Below are positions 35,482 to 44,399 of a stretch of 64,000 nt of DNA, piece by piece. The stretch comes from Sinomonas sp. R1AF57 (GTDB lineage: Bacteria > Actinomycetota > Actinomycetes > Actinomycetales > Micrococcaceae), in NCBI RefSeq assembly GCF_002224485.1, contig NZ_CP022463.1, forward strand, positions 3,626,808 to 3,690,807, written 5' to 3'. Numbering within the stretch: position 1 is the stretch's first letter; each line of letters opens with the position of its first letter. The translations under genes and the position numbers were made by a program. The notes beneath the pieces are model-generated. The model was not told where the DNA came from, searched no databases, and saw only the letters and a program-made list of their open reading frames with translations.

Positions 35482-37028
35482 TCCGCGGGTTCGGCTGCCC
35501 CCCGCGGCGAGTAGACGGTCAGCGCGCCCGGCTCGACCCTGATGGTGGCGCGGCGGACGCCGGGGATGACCTCGCCGTCGACCGCCAGGATGAGCGCGCC
35601 CTTGCGGGCGGCGACGTCGAGGGTCCCGGCTTCCCACGTGTGGGTCACGGGGCTCTTCTCGGTGGTGCCCGTGGCGACCGCGCCGAGGACCCTCAGGCGG
35701 GCGAAGCGGGGGCCGGCGCCGATCGCGCGGAGGTCGAGGACGCCGTCGTCCACGATGGGGCGCTCGAGCGGCGCGAGGTCGCGCGGCCAGTAGCGGCCTC
35801 GGCCGATGAAGAGGATCCAGAGCCTGTGCCGGCCGCCGTCGACCGCAAGCCGTGTGGGGGTCGAGGCCGAGAACGTGGCGAGTGCCGCCAGCGCTGCGGC
35901 CGCCCGCTTGCCCAGGGCCGGGAAGCGGCGGAGCAGGTGGTCACGGCGGCGCACGAGGTTCGGGTACACGCCGATGCTGCCGGTGTTGAGCATGACAGTG
36001 TGGCTCACGTCCGGCTTCTCGAGGGCTCCGCGTTCCACGCGCACCCGGCCGAGGTCGCAGCGGATGGCATGGCCCGCCCCGACAGCCTCGGCGACCTCGT
36101 CGGGCTCGAGCGCGCCGACGTCCCGCGCGAAGTGGTTGAAGGTCCCGCCGGGCAGCACCACGAGGGGGAGGCGGGTCTCCGCGCAGACCCCGGCGATGGC
36201 CCCGACAGTGCCGTCGCCGCCCCATACTCCGAGGGCGTGCACCCCGGGACGGGCGGCCAGGGCGCGGGCGGCCTCGAGCGCGTCCTCGTCCTCCCGCAGC
36301 TCGTGGACCTCCGCGCGGGGGAACAGGGTAGCCAGGCTCGATCGGACGCTCTCCTCCGTGCTCCCGCTGAGCGGGTTCACCACGATCACGAGGCCCTCAC
36401 CGCCCTCGAGGGCGGGTGCGGGGGCCGGCGTCGACCGCGGCTCCGGCGCGGCCTCCTGGCGCGGCCACCACGTCCGGGTCGCGAGGGCGGCCCCAGCGCC
36501 GAGCGCCGAGCCGAGGACGACGTCGCTCGGCCAGTGGGCACCCGTGTGCACGCGCGAGTACGCGACGCCGGCTGCGAGCGGGGCGAGCGCGGCGCCGAGG
36601 GCAGGGCTCACCATCCCGACGCCGGCGGCGAAGGCGACGGCCGACGCCGAGTGGCCGCTCGGGAGGGAGGAGCTGGTCGGCTGCGGGTGGAGGAACCGGT
36701 AGGCCGGGAGGCTCTCCGGGTGGGGGCGCGTGCGCGGCAGGAGACGCTTGGCGATGAGGTTCACGCCCGCGGAGGCGACTGCGACGGCGAGCAGACCGTG
36801 GGCGGCAGCACGCCGCGGGGGCCCCTTCCGGGTCGAGAGGCCCGCCGCGATGGCGATCCACAGGACGGAGCGGGTGGCAGCGCGCGTGAGCCAGGAGAAT
36901 GCCCCGTCCCACGGGCCAGCGGGCAGCGCGGCAACTGCTCGGACGATCCTCCGGTCCATGCCCGCCACGACATGGAACGGTATGCCGGGCGGCCGCAGCC
37001 GGCGGACGCTCAGGCGGGAGGGGCTCAT
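35478..37028 (-). CDS. Fusion of PAP2 phosphatase and diacylglycerol kinase-type domains
   Basis: A 516-residue bifunctional protein. The N-terminal membrane part has the PAP2 motifs KRLLPRTRP, SLPSGHSASA and SRVHTGAHWPSDV (about residues 90-180). After a Pro-rich linker, the C-terminal half is a diacylglycerol/sphingosine kinase-like domain with VVNPLSGSTEES, GVWGGDGTVGA and LPGGTFNHFARDVG. It could remove and add lipid phosphates in the membrane; the substrates are not known. The fusion is common in actinobacteria. Minus-strand TAGGGT (37036-37041) ends seven bases before the ATG, predicting a leaderless transcript; its TAG is also the stop of the MFS gene. Confidence 0.88.
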   Translation of the reverse strand: MSPSRLSVRRLRPPGIPFHVVAGMDRRIVRAVAALPAGPWDGAFSWLTRAATRSVLWIAIAAGLSTRKGPPRRAAAHGLLAVAVASAGVNLIAKRLLPRTRPHPESLPAYRFLHPQPTSSSLPSGHSASAVAFAAGVGMVSPALGAALAPLAAGVAYSRVHTGAHWPSDVVLGSALGAGAALATRTWWPRQEAAPEPRSTPAPAPALEGGEGLVIVVNPLSGSTEESVRSSLATLFPRAEVHELREDEDALEAARALAARPGVHALGVWGGDGTVGAIAGVCAETRLPLVVLPGGTFNHFARDVGALEPDEVAEAVGAGHAIRCDLGRVRVERGALEKPDVSHTVMLNTGSIGVYPNLVRRRDHLLRRFPALGKRAAAALAALATFSASTPTRLAVDGGRHRLWILFIGRGRYWPRDLAPLERPIVDDGVLDLRAIGAGPRFARLRVLGAVATGTTEKSPVTHTWEAGTLDVAARKGALILAVDGEVIPGVRRATIRVEPGALTVYSPRGAAEPAD

Positions 37029-37038
37029 GGGGAGAACC

Positions 37039-38274
37039 CTACTGCGCGGTCTCCTCGGCCGTCACGGTCTCCTTGCGTGTCACGCCCGCGAGGAGGAGGG
37101 CGACCGCGATGGGCACGAGGATCGCGAGGAGTGCGGGGCGCAGGCCCACGTGGTCGCCCAGGAGGCCGAGGAAGGGGGGCCCGGCGAGGAACGCGACGTA
37201 CCCGACCGTCGAGACCACCGAGACGCGGGCGGCGGCCTTGCGCGGGTCATCTGCTGCGGCAGACATGCCCATCGGGAAGGTCAGCGCGGCTCCGATCCCC
37301 CACAGGACGGCGCCGATGGCCGCAACCCAATAGGTGCCGGCAAGGGAATATGCCACAAGGCCAATGAACGCGGAGACCATGCTGATGCGCAGCGCACTCA
37401 CGCGCCCGATCCGGTCGATCACCGGGCCCCCGAACCAGCGGGCGAGCGTCATGGCACCGACGAACGCTGCGAACAGCCCTGCGCCCGCGGCCTCGCTGGC
37501 CCCGAGGCCGTCCACCGCACCCTTGGAGATCCAGTCGTTGCCCGCCCCCTCGGTCAGCGTCGCCCCGAGCACGACGACGCCAATCAGCACGGTGCGCGAA
37601 TCCCGCCACGCCTCGAGCGCGCCCCCCTTGCCAGAGGCGGCCACCTCCCCGGGCGCGCCGGCGGCGTCACCGGTGTGGTCGGCGTCGTGCGTGTGCGGCA
37701 GGAAGTGCCGCGGGGCCACAGCCATGACGAGCACGACCGCCAGGATGATCCCGAAGAGGTGCAGCGGCAGGTCCACGCCCGCCGCGCTGAGTCCCGCGCC
37801 GACGACGGCGCCGAGGAACGCGCCGCCGCTGAAGGCCGCGTGGAACTGCGGCATGATGGTCCGGCCGAGGCGGTGCTCGACATCGGCGCCGGCGAGATTC
37901 TGGGCCACGTCCCAGAATCCGATCCCGGCCCCGAAGACGGCCAGGCCCGCAGCCACGGCGATAGGCGAGCGGACCAGGAGGCCGACGGCGATGACGGCGC
38001 CGCCGGTGATTGCGAGGCCGCCGCCGAGGCGGACCGTGCGCTTCAGGCCGATCCGGTCGGCGACCGTGCCCGTGAGCGGAAGGGCGATGAGGGAGCCGAT
38101 CGCACCGACGAAGAGCAGGAGTCCCATCTCGCCAGTCGTGATCCCGAGGGTCGAGGTGACCGAGGGGATGCGCGCTGCCCAGGACGCGAAGATGAAGCCG
38201 TTGGTCGCGAAGACCGTGAAGGTCGCGAGGGCAGCCGCGCGGAGGGCTGCGGGACTGGCGGTGCGGGAGCTCAT
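37039..38274 (-). CDS. MFS transporter
   Basis: A 411-residue transporter with twelve predicted helices. FASWAARIPSVTSTLGIT and the loop motif GTVADRIGLKRTVRLGGG place it in the YbjJ-like MFS group. Substrate unknown. The second half has LARWFGGPVIDRIGRVSAL, the repeated motif of the C-terminal bundle. No ribosome site is obvious at the ATG; a divergent DUF3072 gene starts 157 bases away. Confidence 0.85.
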   Translation of the reverse strand: MSSRTASPAALRAAALATFTVFATNGFIFASWAARIPSVTSTLGITTGEMGLLLFVGAIGSLIALPLTGTVADRIGLKRTVRLGGGLAITGGAVIAVGLLVRSPIAVAAGLAVFGAGIGFWDVAQNLAGADVEHRLGRTIMPQFHAAFSGGAFLGAVVGAGLSAAGVDLPLHLFGIILAVVLVMAVAPRHFLPHTHDADHTGDAAGAPGEVAASGKGGALEAWRDSRTVLIGVVVLGATLTEGAGNDWISKGAVDGLGASEAAGAGLFAAFVGAMTLARWFGGPVIDRIGRVSALRISMVSAFIGLVAYSLAGTYWVAAIGAVLWGIGAALTFPMGMSAAADDPRKAAARVSVVSTVGYVAFLAGPPFLGLLGDHVGLRPALLAILVPIAVALLLAGVTRKETVTAEETAQ

Positions 38275-38431
38275 GCGGTGAGTGCCTCGATGCCGTGGTC
38301 GGTGGGGTGTGCGGTCTCGTGGGTGTGCGCCCGTGGTCGGTCACGAGGATATCCGGCCCCACGCCCGCGGCGGTGCGCCGCCGCCGGACACGCCCGGTTT
38401 GGGCCGCAGCCGCGCTGGGCAGGGCCAGTCC

Positions 38432-38665
38432 ATGAACGACAAGGAGACGATCGGCAGCCCGGAACCGGAGCCGCGCGGCGGTCTGGACAGGGACCCCGAA
38501 GACTGGGTGACCGGGGACGAGCCGATGACCGCCGCCCAACGCAGCTATCTCGACACCCTCGCACGCGAGGCCGGCGAGGAGCTTCCCGCCGACCTGACCA
38601 AGGCCGAGGCATCCGAGCACATCGACAGGCTGCAGAAGAAGAGCGGCCGGCTCTCCGAAGGCTGA
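38432..38665 (+). CDS. DUF3072 domain-containing protein
   Basis: A 77-residue charged protein. PMTAAQRSYLDTLAREAGEE followed by LTKAEASEHIDRLQ is the DUF3072 pattern, a small helical domain found in many actinobacteria and of unknown role. The ATG at 38432 has a purine-rich stretch upstream but no strong ribosome site. It is convergent with the small gene ending at 38676. Confidence 0.8.
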   Translation: MNDKETIGSPEPEPRGGLDRDPEDWVTGDEPMTAAQRSYLDTLAREAGEELPADLTKAEASEHIDRLQKKSGRLSEG

Positions 38666-38675
38666 GACGCCCTGG

Positions 38676-38954
38676 CTACTGCTGGCGTCCCTCGCCGAGC
38701 TCGTCGCTGTAGGGCGCCTTCCGCGGGGGCGGACGCTCATCGATGAGCTCGTTCACGGCGTGCGAGACGAGGTCCCTCTGGATCGGCGGGAGCGTCACGA
38801 GGCCGCTCAGGTACGCCTCGAGCTCGTACTCGCCCGCTGCGCCGCTGAGGCTGAAGTAGCGCAGCCACACGTCGCCTATCTTCAGACCGGCCTCGTCCAT
38901 GGCCTTGCGGGTGAGCTTCCATTGCCCGTCGGCGCCGTTCGCCGCAATGTCCAT
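38676..38954 (-). CDS. Small conserved-looking protein linked to an ANTAR regulator
   Basis: A 92-residue acidic protein with the stretch IGDVWLRYFSLSGAAGEYEL followed by EAYLSGLVTLP; a short soluble helical protein. I do not recognise a named domain, but its length and central tryptophan/tyrosine pattern recall small proteins encoded next to ANTAR genes in Arthrobacter-like genomes (from memory, not checked). It starts two bases after the GAF-ANTAR gene stop, so it is cotranscribed and may modulate that regulator. Confidence 0.6.
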   Translation of the reverse strand: MDIAANGADGQWKLTRKAMDEAGLKIGDVWLRYFSLSGAAGEYELEAYLSGLVTLPPIQRDLVSHAVNELIDERPPPRKAPYSDELGEGRQQ

Positions 38955-38956
38955 CC

Positions 38957-39721
38957 CTATCCCTTGTGCGCGCGCCCTTGGACAATGTCCAGGGCTGTGT
39001 CGCGAACGGCCCGCTGCCTGAGCCGTGAAAGGGCGACAATTCTCGAAAGCGCCTGATCGGCGGCGAGGTCCTCGCGTTCCATCATGATCCCCACGGCCCG
39101 CTGGATCGCGTCACGGTCCGAGAGCGCCCCGGTGAGGTCGCTGCTCAGCCGCTGCGCGGCGTCGCGCGCCTGCACGTTGGCGAGCATCAGGGCCGCCGGG
39201 CGCGCCAGCAGGGTGAGGAATTCCATATCCCGCGGGGTGAAGGCATCCGGCTCGGTGGAGTAGACCTTCAGGGCTCCGATCGCGGTGTCGCCGGACATGA
39301 GCGGGGTGCTCAGCGCTGAGCGGAGCGGGAGACCGGCAACGGCCTGCGTCCACCCGGGCCAGCGCGTCTCCGCGCGCGAATCGCTCATCGTGATGCTGCG
39401 CTGCTCGGCCCACGCACTCAGGCACGGCCCTTCGCCGAGCTCGTACTGGAGGGAGTCCGCGTGGAGGACCACCGCATCCGTCGCGCCGCTGCTGGTCTTC
39501 CGCCCCCGCGGGTCGATCAGGCTTGCCCCAGCCCCCGAGGCTCCCGTGATGGCGTCCTTCGCGGCGTTCGCGAGGGACTGGACCGCTTCATCGACCGTGT
39601 CATGGGTCAGGAGGAGTTCAGCCAGATGGGCGGTGAGCGCGGCAAGCTCGCGGGCGAGCGGGAGTTCGGACGGCACGGCGGCTCCCGTATCGCGGTGTCC
39701 CTGCGGATTCATCGCATCCAT
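38957..39721 (-). CDS. GAF and ANTAR domain regulator (second of a pair)
   Basis: A 254-residue cytoplasmic protein: a GAF sensor (about residues 30-180, with LGEGPCLSAWAEQRSI and PLRSALSTPLMSGDTAIGAL) and a C-terminal ANTAR domain (about 190-250, AVGIMMEREDLAADQALSRI). ANTAR domains bind hexanucleotide loops in nascent RNA and prevent termination, so this is probably an RNA-binding antiterminator responding to a small ligand or redox signal. GGGAGGGATC precedes the ATG as ribosome site. It is third in a four-gene cluster with the first ANTAR protein and two small proteins. Confidence 0.88.
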   Translation of the reverse strand: MDAMNPQGHRDTGAAVPSELPLARELAALTAHLAELLLTHDTVDEAVQSLANAAKDAITGASGAGASLIDPRGRKTSSGATDAVVLHADSLQYELGEGPCLSAWAEQRSITMSDSRAETRWPGWTQAVAGLPLRSALSTPLMSGDTAIGALKVYSTEPDAFTPRDMEFLTLLARPAALMLANVQARDAAQRLSSDLTGALSDRDAIQRAVGIMMEREDLAADQALSRIVALSRLRQRAVRDTALDIVQGRAHKG

Positions 39722-39797
39722 GATCCCTCCCCCCGTGCGCGGACTCCGGTTCTGAGCCTAGGCACGGCGTCTGTCAGGGTGCAAGCACAGCGCCCTG

Positions 39798-40538
39798 TCA
39801 TTCGAATCTGGTTTTCGGCCCCGAGGGGTCGTAGGCGGCGATGATCTCGAGGGCCACGTCGCGCAGCTTCTGGTTCCGGTGGTTGGAGGCCTGGATCAGG
39901 ATCGCCATGGCCTCTTCCTGACTGCACTGGGACTGTCCCATGACAATCCCAGCGGCGAGGTTGATGGCCGTGCGCGAACCGAGGGCCGCGCTGAGGTCGG
40001 CGGCCAATTCGCTCTCCGCAGCGATCTTCAGGGCAATCCTGACCGAGGAGGAAACGTCAGCGGCGAGAGAGGAGGCAAGCTCGAGGTCCTGGTCACCGAA
40101 GGCGTCGGGGCGAGCGCTGTAGCAGTTCAGGGCCGCAGCCGCGTCGCCCTCCAACGAAATCGGAGCTGCGATCAGAGAGCGCGGTCCCCTCCCCTGGACA
40201 TGGTCCACGTAGGAGCGCCAGCGCTTCTCGGCCCAGAGGTCGGCTGTGGCGACGATCCGACCGGTGCGCATCGCCTCGAGGCACGGTCCGTCGTCCCGCC
40301 CGTATTGGACCTCGTCCCAGAGGGCGGCCTCCGGGTCGCTGAAGGCGAAGGTGACGCCCCGGCGATGCCGGCGCAGGGTGATGCTGCAGAAGGCCGTTCC
40401 CGTTCGGGACAGACGGAGCGCTGCGAGGTCTGTCAGCTGGTTCAGGAAGGCGCGCAGATCCGGGCTGTCGAGCAGCAGGTCCTGCAGCTCGGCCAGCATC
40501 GCCTTCCGGTCCTGGACTTCCATCTCCGCTTCGTCCAC
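39798..40538 (-). CDS. GAF and ANTAR domain regulator (first of a pair)
   Basis: A 246-residue protein with GAF (about residues 15-170, including YGRDDGPCLEAMRTGRI and RSLIAAPISLEGDAAAALNC) and a C-terminal ANTAR domain (AAGIVMGQSQCSQEEAMAIL and QASNHRNQKLRDVA). The role is presumably RNA-level antitermination, as for its neighbour. The two paralogues share the layout but are clearly diverged. The GTG at 40538 is favoured by AGGA eight bases upstream; an ATG at 40523 is possible. It starts 10 bases after the stop of the upstream small gene. Confidence 0.86.
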   Translation of the reverse strand: MDEAEMEVQDRKAMLAELQDLLLDSPDLRAFLNQLTDLAALRLSRTGTAFCSITLRRHRRGVTFAFSDPEAALWDEVQYGRDDGPCLEAMRTGRIVATADLWAEKRWRSYVDHVQGRGPRSLIAAPISLEGDAAAALNCYSARPDAFGDQDLELASSLAADVSSSVRIALKIAAESELAADLSAALGSRTAINLAAGIVMGQSQCSQEEAMAILIQASNHRNQKLRDVALEIIAAYDPSGPKTRFE

Positions 40539-40548
40539 GAGAAAGGTC

Positions 40549-40830
40549 CTACCCGCCCCAGACGTCACCTGCCATGAGGCGCGCCGCCTCGGCACGGGCC
40601 TGGTCTTCGGTCAACCCTGCCGACAGCAGCCATGCGAGCAATTCCCTGCTTCGTTCCGACGAGCGGAGCTCCGCTGACGGCCGCTGCGGGAGCGGCTCCT
40701 CCCGGAAGGCCAGGACAGGAAAACGCGAGCTGCGGCCCCACGCCTCATTCTGGGGCCGCTTCGTTTCGGGGTGCATGGTTTCGACCTGACTGACGAGGGG
40801 CCGGCCGGCGGGGAAGACTCCACAGGCCAC
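40549..40830 (-). CDS. Small protein at the head of the ANTAR cluster, function unknown
   Basis: A 93-residue protein. Its C-terminal third is a helical segment (SRELLAWLLSAGLTEDQARA, then AARLMAGDVWGG), resembling a small UBA-like or helical hairpin; no family is recognised. The GTG at 40830 has GAGGGAG about seven bases upstream. The stop lies 10 bases before the first GAF-ANTAR gene, so the two share an mRNA. Upstream, 40831-40948 contains no gene. Confidence 0.6.
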   Translation of the reverse strand: MACGVFPAGRPLVSQVETMHPETKRPQNEAWGRSSRFPVLAFREEPLPQRPSAELRSSERSRELLAWLLSAGLTEDQARAEAARLMAGDVWGG

Positions 40831-40948
40831 ATGGGGCTCCCTCTGCTTGGAAGCTGCCCCTACCTCTATGATCGCCCCGGCCAGCCCGGTTTGACCCGCC
40901 GGACCGGATTTTGAGCGCCATTGGGCGGCGCGCCGCCAGCACGAGCAG

Positions 40949-41692
40949 TCAGTGGGCGGACGCCTCGAGAGCGAGTGCCACAGCGCCCCTCACGCCGTGC
41001 ATCCACGGGTCACCGTGCCCAGGGAGCACGATCGAGGCGCCAGTGTCGCCGAGCGCGGCCAGCGAGTCCAGCGCCTGCGTGCTGTCCGCAGTGGCTGCCC
41101 GGGCGACGATCTGCGGCCCCGGCCGCCCCGTGTAGGGATCGAGCGTCACGAGGGCGTCGCCGCTGACCACCGTGTCCCTCTCCCGGAACCACAGCGCCAC
41201 CGAACCTGCGGTGTGGCCCGGGACCGGCACGAGGACGGGGCTGCCGGGAAGGGTGTCGAGGACCGCTTGCGTGAGCGGCTGCATGTCGGGGACGCCTGGG
41301 ACCATGAGCGCGCCAGCGGCGGCCATGGCGGTCAGGACCGGGATCGCCCTCGGGTAGCGGAAGGGGTACAGCAGGGGGCTGCGCTCCCGCTTGTAGCGAT
41401 AGGGGTGCGCGGCGATGTAGTGGTCCCCGGGATCGGCGTAGACCGGGATGCCGAAGCGCCGCTGGAGCTTCCTCGCGAAGCCGATGTGGTCGAAGTGCGC
41501 GTGGGTCAGGACCACCGCCCTGATGTCCTCAGGGCCGCGGCCGAGCTCGCGCACGGCGCGGGCGAGGAGCGCCTCCGTTGCGGGGAGCCCCGCGTCGACG
41601 AGGGTCAGTCCACTGCTGTCCTCGACCACGTAGAGATTGGTCCGCGCGTGCTCGAGCCGATGGATTCGGGGGGCTGCATCCCGGGTGAACAT
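40949..41692 (-). CDS. MBL-fold metallo-hydrolase
   Basis: A 247-residue metallo-beta-lactamase-fold enzyme. The dizinc signature THAHFDHIG is complete, with PGHTAGSVALWF, VVSGDALVTLD and LPGHGDPWM. The group contains glyoxalase II-like and other esterases, so the reaction is uncertain. The ATG at 41692 gives the usual start of the fold (RIHRLEHARTNLYVVED); earlier codons in frame are Arg-rich and unlikely. It is 52 bases downstream of the PBP gene on the same strand. Confidence 0.85.
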   Translation of the reverse strand: MFTRDAAPRIHRLEHARTNLYVVEDSSGLTLVDAGLPATEALLARAVRELGRGPEDIRAVVLTHAHFDHIGFARKLQRRFGIPVYADPGDHYIAAHPYRYKRERSPLLYPFRYPRAIPVLTAMAAAGALMVPGVPDMQPLTQAVLDTLPGSPVLVPVPGHTAGSVALWFRERDTVVSGDALVTLDPYTGRPGPQIVARAATADSTQALDSLAALGDTGASIVLPGHGDPWMHGVRGAVALALEASAH

Positions 41693-41744
41693 GACCGTCC
41701 GCTTACCCGTGCCGCCACCCTCCAAACGCCGGCGCCGGCGGCGT

Positions 41745-43727
41745 CTACCCGGCCTGTGTGAGGAACCGGTCGAGCAGCGGGCCGGAGATGGTCGCTCCAA
41801 GCCCTCCCTCCTCCACGAAGACCGCGACCGCGAGGTCGCCGTGGGTGCCGATGATCCAGGCATGGGTCTTCGGCGGCGTGTCGGTGCCGAACTCGGCCGT
41901 GCCGGTCTTGGCCCCGACGGGTCCGCCGGGCACATCCGCGAGGAAGCCGGCGTGCCCGCTCGTCACCACAGCGCGCATGAGGTCCTGGAGGACGGCCGCC
42001 TCCGCGGCGGTGACCGGGGGCCCGGCCGGCGCGGACGACGCCGCGGGGCTGGCCGAGGCACTCGGCGACCCGGCCGGCGTCGTGCTCGGGGGGGCGCTGC
42101 CAGAGGGCGTCGACCCGCCGACGACGAGCTGCGCCGAAACGGGCGCGCCCTTCACGACCGAGCCGGCCATGACCGCGGCGGCGAGCGGGGAGAACAGGAT
42201 CCTGCCCTGTCCGATCATCGAGGCGGCGTGCTCGGTCCCGGCGGCGTCCCCGGGCACGGAACCGAGGAAGGCGGCGGCGCCGAGTCTGGGCGCGTCCACG
42301 GCCACGCCCAGCGACGTCGCCGCTGACTCGAGCTGCGCCTGCGAGACCTTGTCCCGCTGCGCGATGAAGGCCGTGTTGCAGGAGTGCGCGTACGCGTCCC
42401 GCAGCGTCACGTCCCCGAGGGACGAGGCCGGGTAGCCGGGGGCATTGGAGAAGGTCCGGCCGTCCACGGTAAGCGTCGGGGTGCACTGCACGCGGGTCTC
42501 GGCGGTCGCTCCCTGCCGGATGAGGGCGAGCGAGTCGACCGTCTTGAAGATCGACCCGGGCGCGTACTGGCCGAGCATCGCCGTGTTGTACCCGTTGCTG
42601 CCGGGCCCGGAGGCCGCGGCGAGGACGGCGCCGTCGGAGGGCCGCAGGGCCACGATGGCCGACGCCGGCCCGACCCCGGCCAGTGTGTCCTCGGCGAGCT
42701 GCTGGAGCCTGAGGTCCAGCGTGGTCGTGAGCGGTGTGCCCGGCACGGGCGCGGACTCGAAGAGCGTGCGGCGCGCACCCGGCGTCGTGCGGAGCTTCTC
42801 AGGGGTGAGGTCGGCGGGCTGGGCGTAGACGGCGAGGCCGTCCTTCCCGCGCAGCTGCGAGTCGTACTGCGCCTGCAGGCCGGCGACTCCGGTGGTGTCG
42901 CCGGCCTGCAGCGCACCGTTGGAGGCCTGGACCTGCTCGGCAGTGGCAGGGCCCACGGTGCCGAGGACCGGCCGGGCGAAGGTGCGCGTCGGGGCGAGCG
43001 GCATCGTGTCCTTGACGGTGATCGCCCCGGGGACGGCGGCGATCTCGAGGTCAGTGGGAGTGCGCCCCGCCTCGTCGCGGAGCACGATGGCCTCCACGAA
43101 CGCCTTCTCCCCTGCGGCGGCGACCTGCTTCGCGTACTCGGCCGGATCCACCTTGAGGAGGGCGGCGAGCTTGGCTGCCGCGTCGGACTGGCCCTCGGCG
43201 GGGACCTTCGCCTTGTCGATCCCCACGCGAAGGACCGGGCGGGCCGTGACGAGGGCAGTTCCCCCAGCGCCGAGGATGTCCGCGCGCGGCGGGGCGGTCG
43301 TTGCGAGCGTGAGGACCTCGGCCTCGCCAAGCTGGGGCGCGAGCAGGTCCGGCTTCCACTGCGCCAGCCACCGGTCCCCGTCCCGGGCGAGCTGCGCCGT
43401 CGTCTGGTAGGACCACTCCTGCCCGGCAAGCTTCCACGCGTAGTCGAGCACAACGTCAGCCTTGTCGCCGTCGAGCTTCGGCTCGCCGGCGGTGACGGTC
43501 GGCTTGGCCTCGCCGAGCCCCTTCACCGTCGACTCGAGCTTCTCCTGGGCCGCCGCGGGCCCCGTCCCCTTCAGCGGCGCCTGCGAGACGTCGAGGGCGG
43601 AGAGCGCCGCGGCGAGCTCTCCCGCGGCCTGCTTGGCCGCGGTCTGGCGGCCGTCGTCGCACGAGGTGAGCGCGGCGCCCGTGAGGGCGGCGGCGAGGAC
43701 GAGAGCGGCCACACGGAAATTCCCCAT
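41745..43727 (-). CDS. Lipoprotein-type penicillin-binding protein with NTF2-like domain
   Basis: A 660-residue class B-like transpeptidase. The N-terminus is a lipoprotein signal with lipobox LTSC (about residue 22), not the usual membrane helix. An NTF2-like MecA-N domain and a dimerisation region follow, then the transpeptidase domain: active-site SIFK (in YAPGSIFKTVDSL), SCN (AYAHSCNTAF) and KTG (VGAKTGTAEFG). It crosslinks peptidoglycan outside the membrane and may have low beta-lactam affinity, as MecA-N proteins often do; that is inference. TAGGCT on the minus strand (43734-43739) ends six bases before the ATG at 43727, a leaderless arrangement; a GTG at 43733 is less likely. Confidence 0.87.
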   Translation of the reverse strand: MGNFRVAALVLAAALTGAALTSCDDGRQTAAKQAAGELAAALSALDVSQAPLKGTGPAAAQEKLESTVKGLGEAKPTVTAGEPKLDGDKADVVLDYAWKLAGQEWSYQTTAQLARDGDRWLAQWKPDLLAPQLGEAEVLTLATTAPPRADILGAGGTALVTARPVLRVGIDKAKVPAEGQSDAAAKLAALLKVDPAEYAKQVAAAGEKAFVEAIVLRDEAGRTPTDLEIAAVPGAITVKDTMPLAPTRTFARPVLGTVGPATAEQVQASNGALQAGDTTGVAGLQAQYDSQLRGKDGLAVYAQPADLTPEKLRTTPGARRTLFESAPVPGTPLTTTLDLRLQQLAEDTLAGVGPASAIVALRPSDGAVLAAASGPGSNGYNTAMLGQYAPGSIFKTVDSLALIRQGATAETRVQCTPTLTVDGRTFSNAPGYPASSLGDVTLRDAYAHSCNTAFIAQRDKVSQAQLESAATSLGVAVDAPRLGAAAFLGSVPGDAAGTEHAASMIGQGRILFSPLAAAVMAGSVVKGAPVSAQLVVGGSTPSGSAPPSTTPAGSPSASASPAASSAPAGPPVTAAEAAVLQDLMRAVVTSGHAGFLADVPGGPVGAKTGTAEFGTDTPPKTHAWIIGTHGDLAVAVFVEEGGLGATISGPLLDRFLTQAG

Positions 43728-43768
43728 GGCCACAGCCTAGGGTGCTCCGCTCGGCGGCTCTGCGTCAC

Positions 43769-43834
43769 AAACTGCACAACTCACGGCGGTATCGAGGTGG
43801 TTCACGGGCGATCCTTTCGCGAGCTGTGCAGTTT
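43769..43834. repeat. Second copy of the TGCACA inverted-repeat element
   Basis: AAACTGCACAACTC (43769-43782) and GAGCTGTGCAGTTT (43821-43834) form a 14-bp inverted repeat with one mismatch around a 38-base loop. The arms match those of the element at 10352-10411. It lies between the PBP and GNAT genes. Confidence 0.7.
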
Positions 43835-43842
43835 CGCACCGA

Positions 43843-44364
43843 TCACAGCCGCAGCTCGAGCAGCACCGTGTCCCGCCAGGTGCCCGCGAGTGGGCCGTGC
43901 GCCATGAGCGCGATGCGTTCGCGGCGGCCCACCTCGCGGAACCAGAACTTGCGGTGCAGGGCCAGGCTCGGAAGGTTCTCGGGGAAAACGGTGGCCTGGA
44001 CGGTCCAGATGCCGCGGTCACGCGATGCGTCGAGGAGCGCTCCCATGAGCAGGGTCCCCACGCCGCGCCGCCCTGCCGCGGGATCCACGTAGAGCGAGTG
44101 CTCGACGACGCCGCGGTACACCTCGCGCGCAGACACCCGGGCCGCGCCCGTCCAGCCGAGGACGTGCACCGTGTGGCCGTCTGCAGAGCCTTCGGCGACG
44201 AGCACGAACTCCTTGGTCGCGGCGAAGGCCTCCCACGTGGCGGGCGGGGCCGACTCGAACGTGGCGTCACCGGCTTCGATCCCGGCCGCATAGATGTCGC
44301 GGATGCGGGGCCAGTCGTCGGCGGTGGCGGGCCGGGTGCGGGCCGTCGTGGGGGGCGCGTCCAT
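43843..44364 (-). CDS. GNAT acetyltransferase, phosphinothricin acetyltransferase-like
   Basis: A 173-residue enzyme with the PAT/Bar pattern: IRDIYAAGIEAGDATFES, EVYRGVVEHSLYVDPAAGRR, GVGTLLMGALLDASRDRGIW, TVQATVFPENLPSLALHR and a GTWRDTVLLEL end. These enzymes acetylate amino-acid analogues and related amines; resistance to phosphinothricin cannot be assumed. TACGAT (44371-44376, minus strand) ends six bases before the ATG, so a leaderless transcript is predicted. It lies between the PBP and HrpB genes on the same strand. Confidence 0.85.
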   Translation of the reverse strand: MDAPPTTARTRPATADDWPRIRDIYAAGIEAGDATFESAPPATWEAFAATKEFVLVAEGSADGHTVHVLGWTGAARVSAREVYRGVVEHSLYVDPAAGRRGVGTLLMGALLDASRDRGIWTVQATVFPENLPSLALHRKFWFREVGRRERIALMAHGPLAGTWRDTVLLELRL

Positions 44365-44399
44365 GGGCCGATCGTACGCCGCGCCTGAGCCCGCACCCG

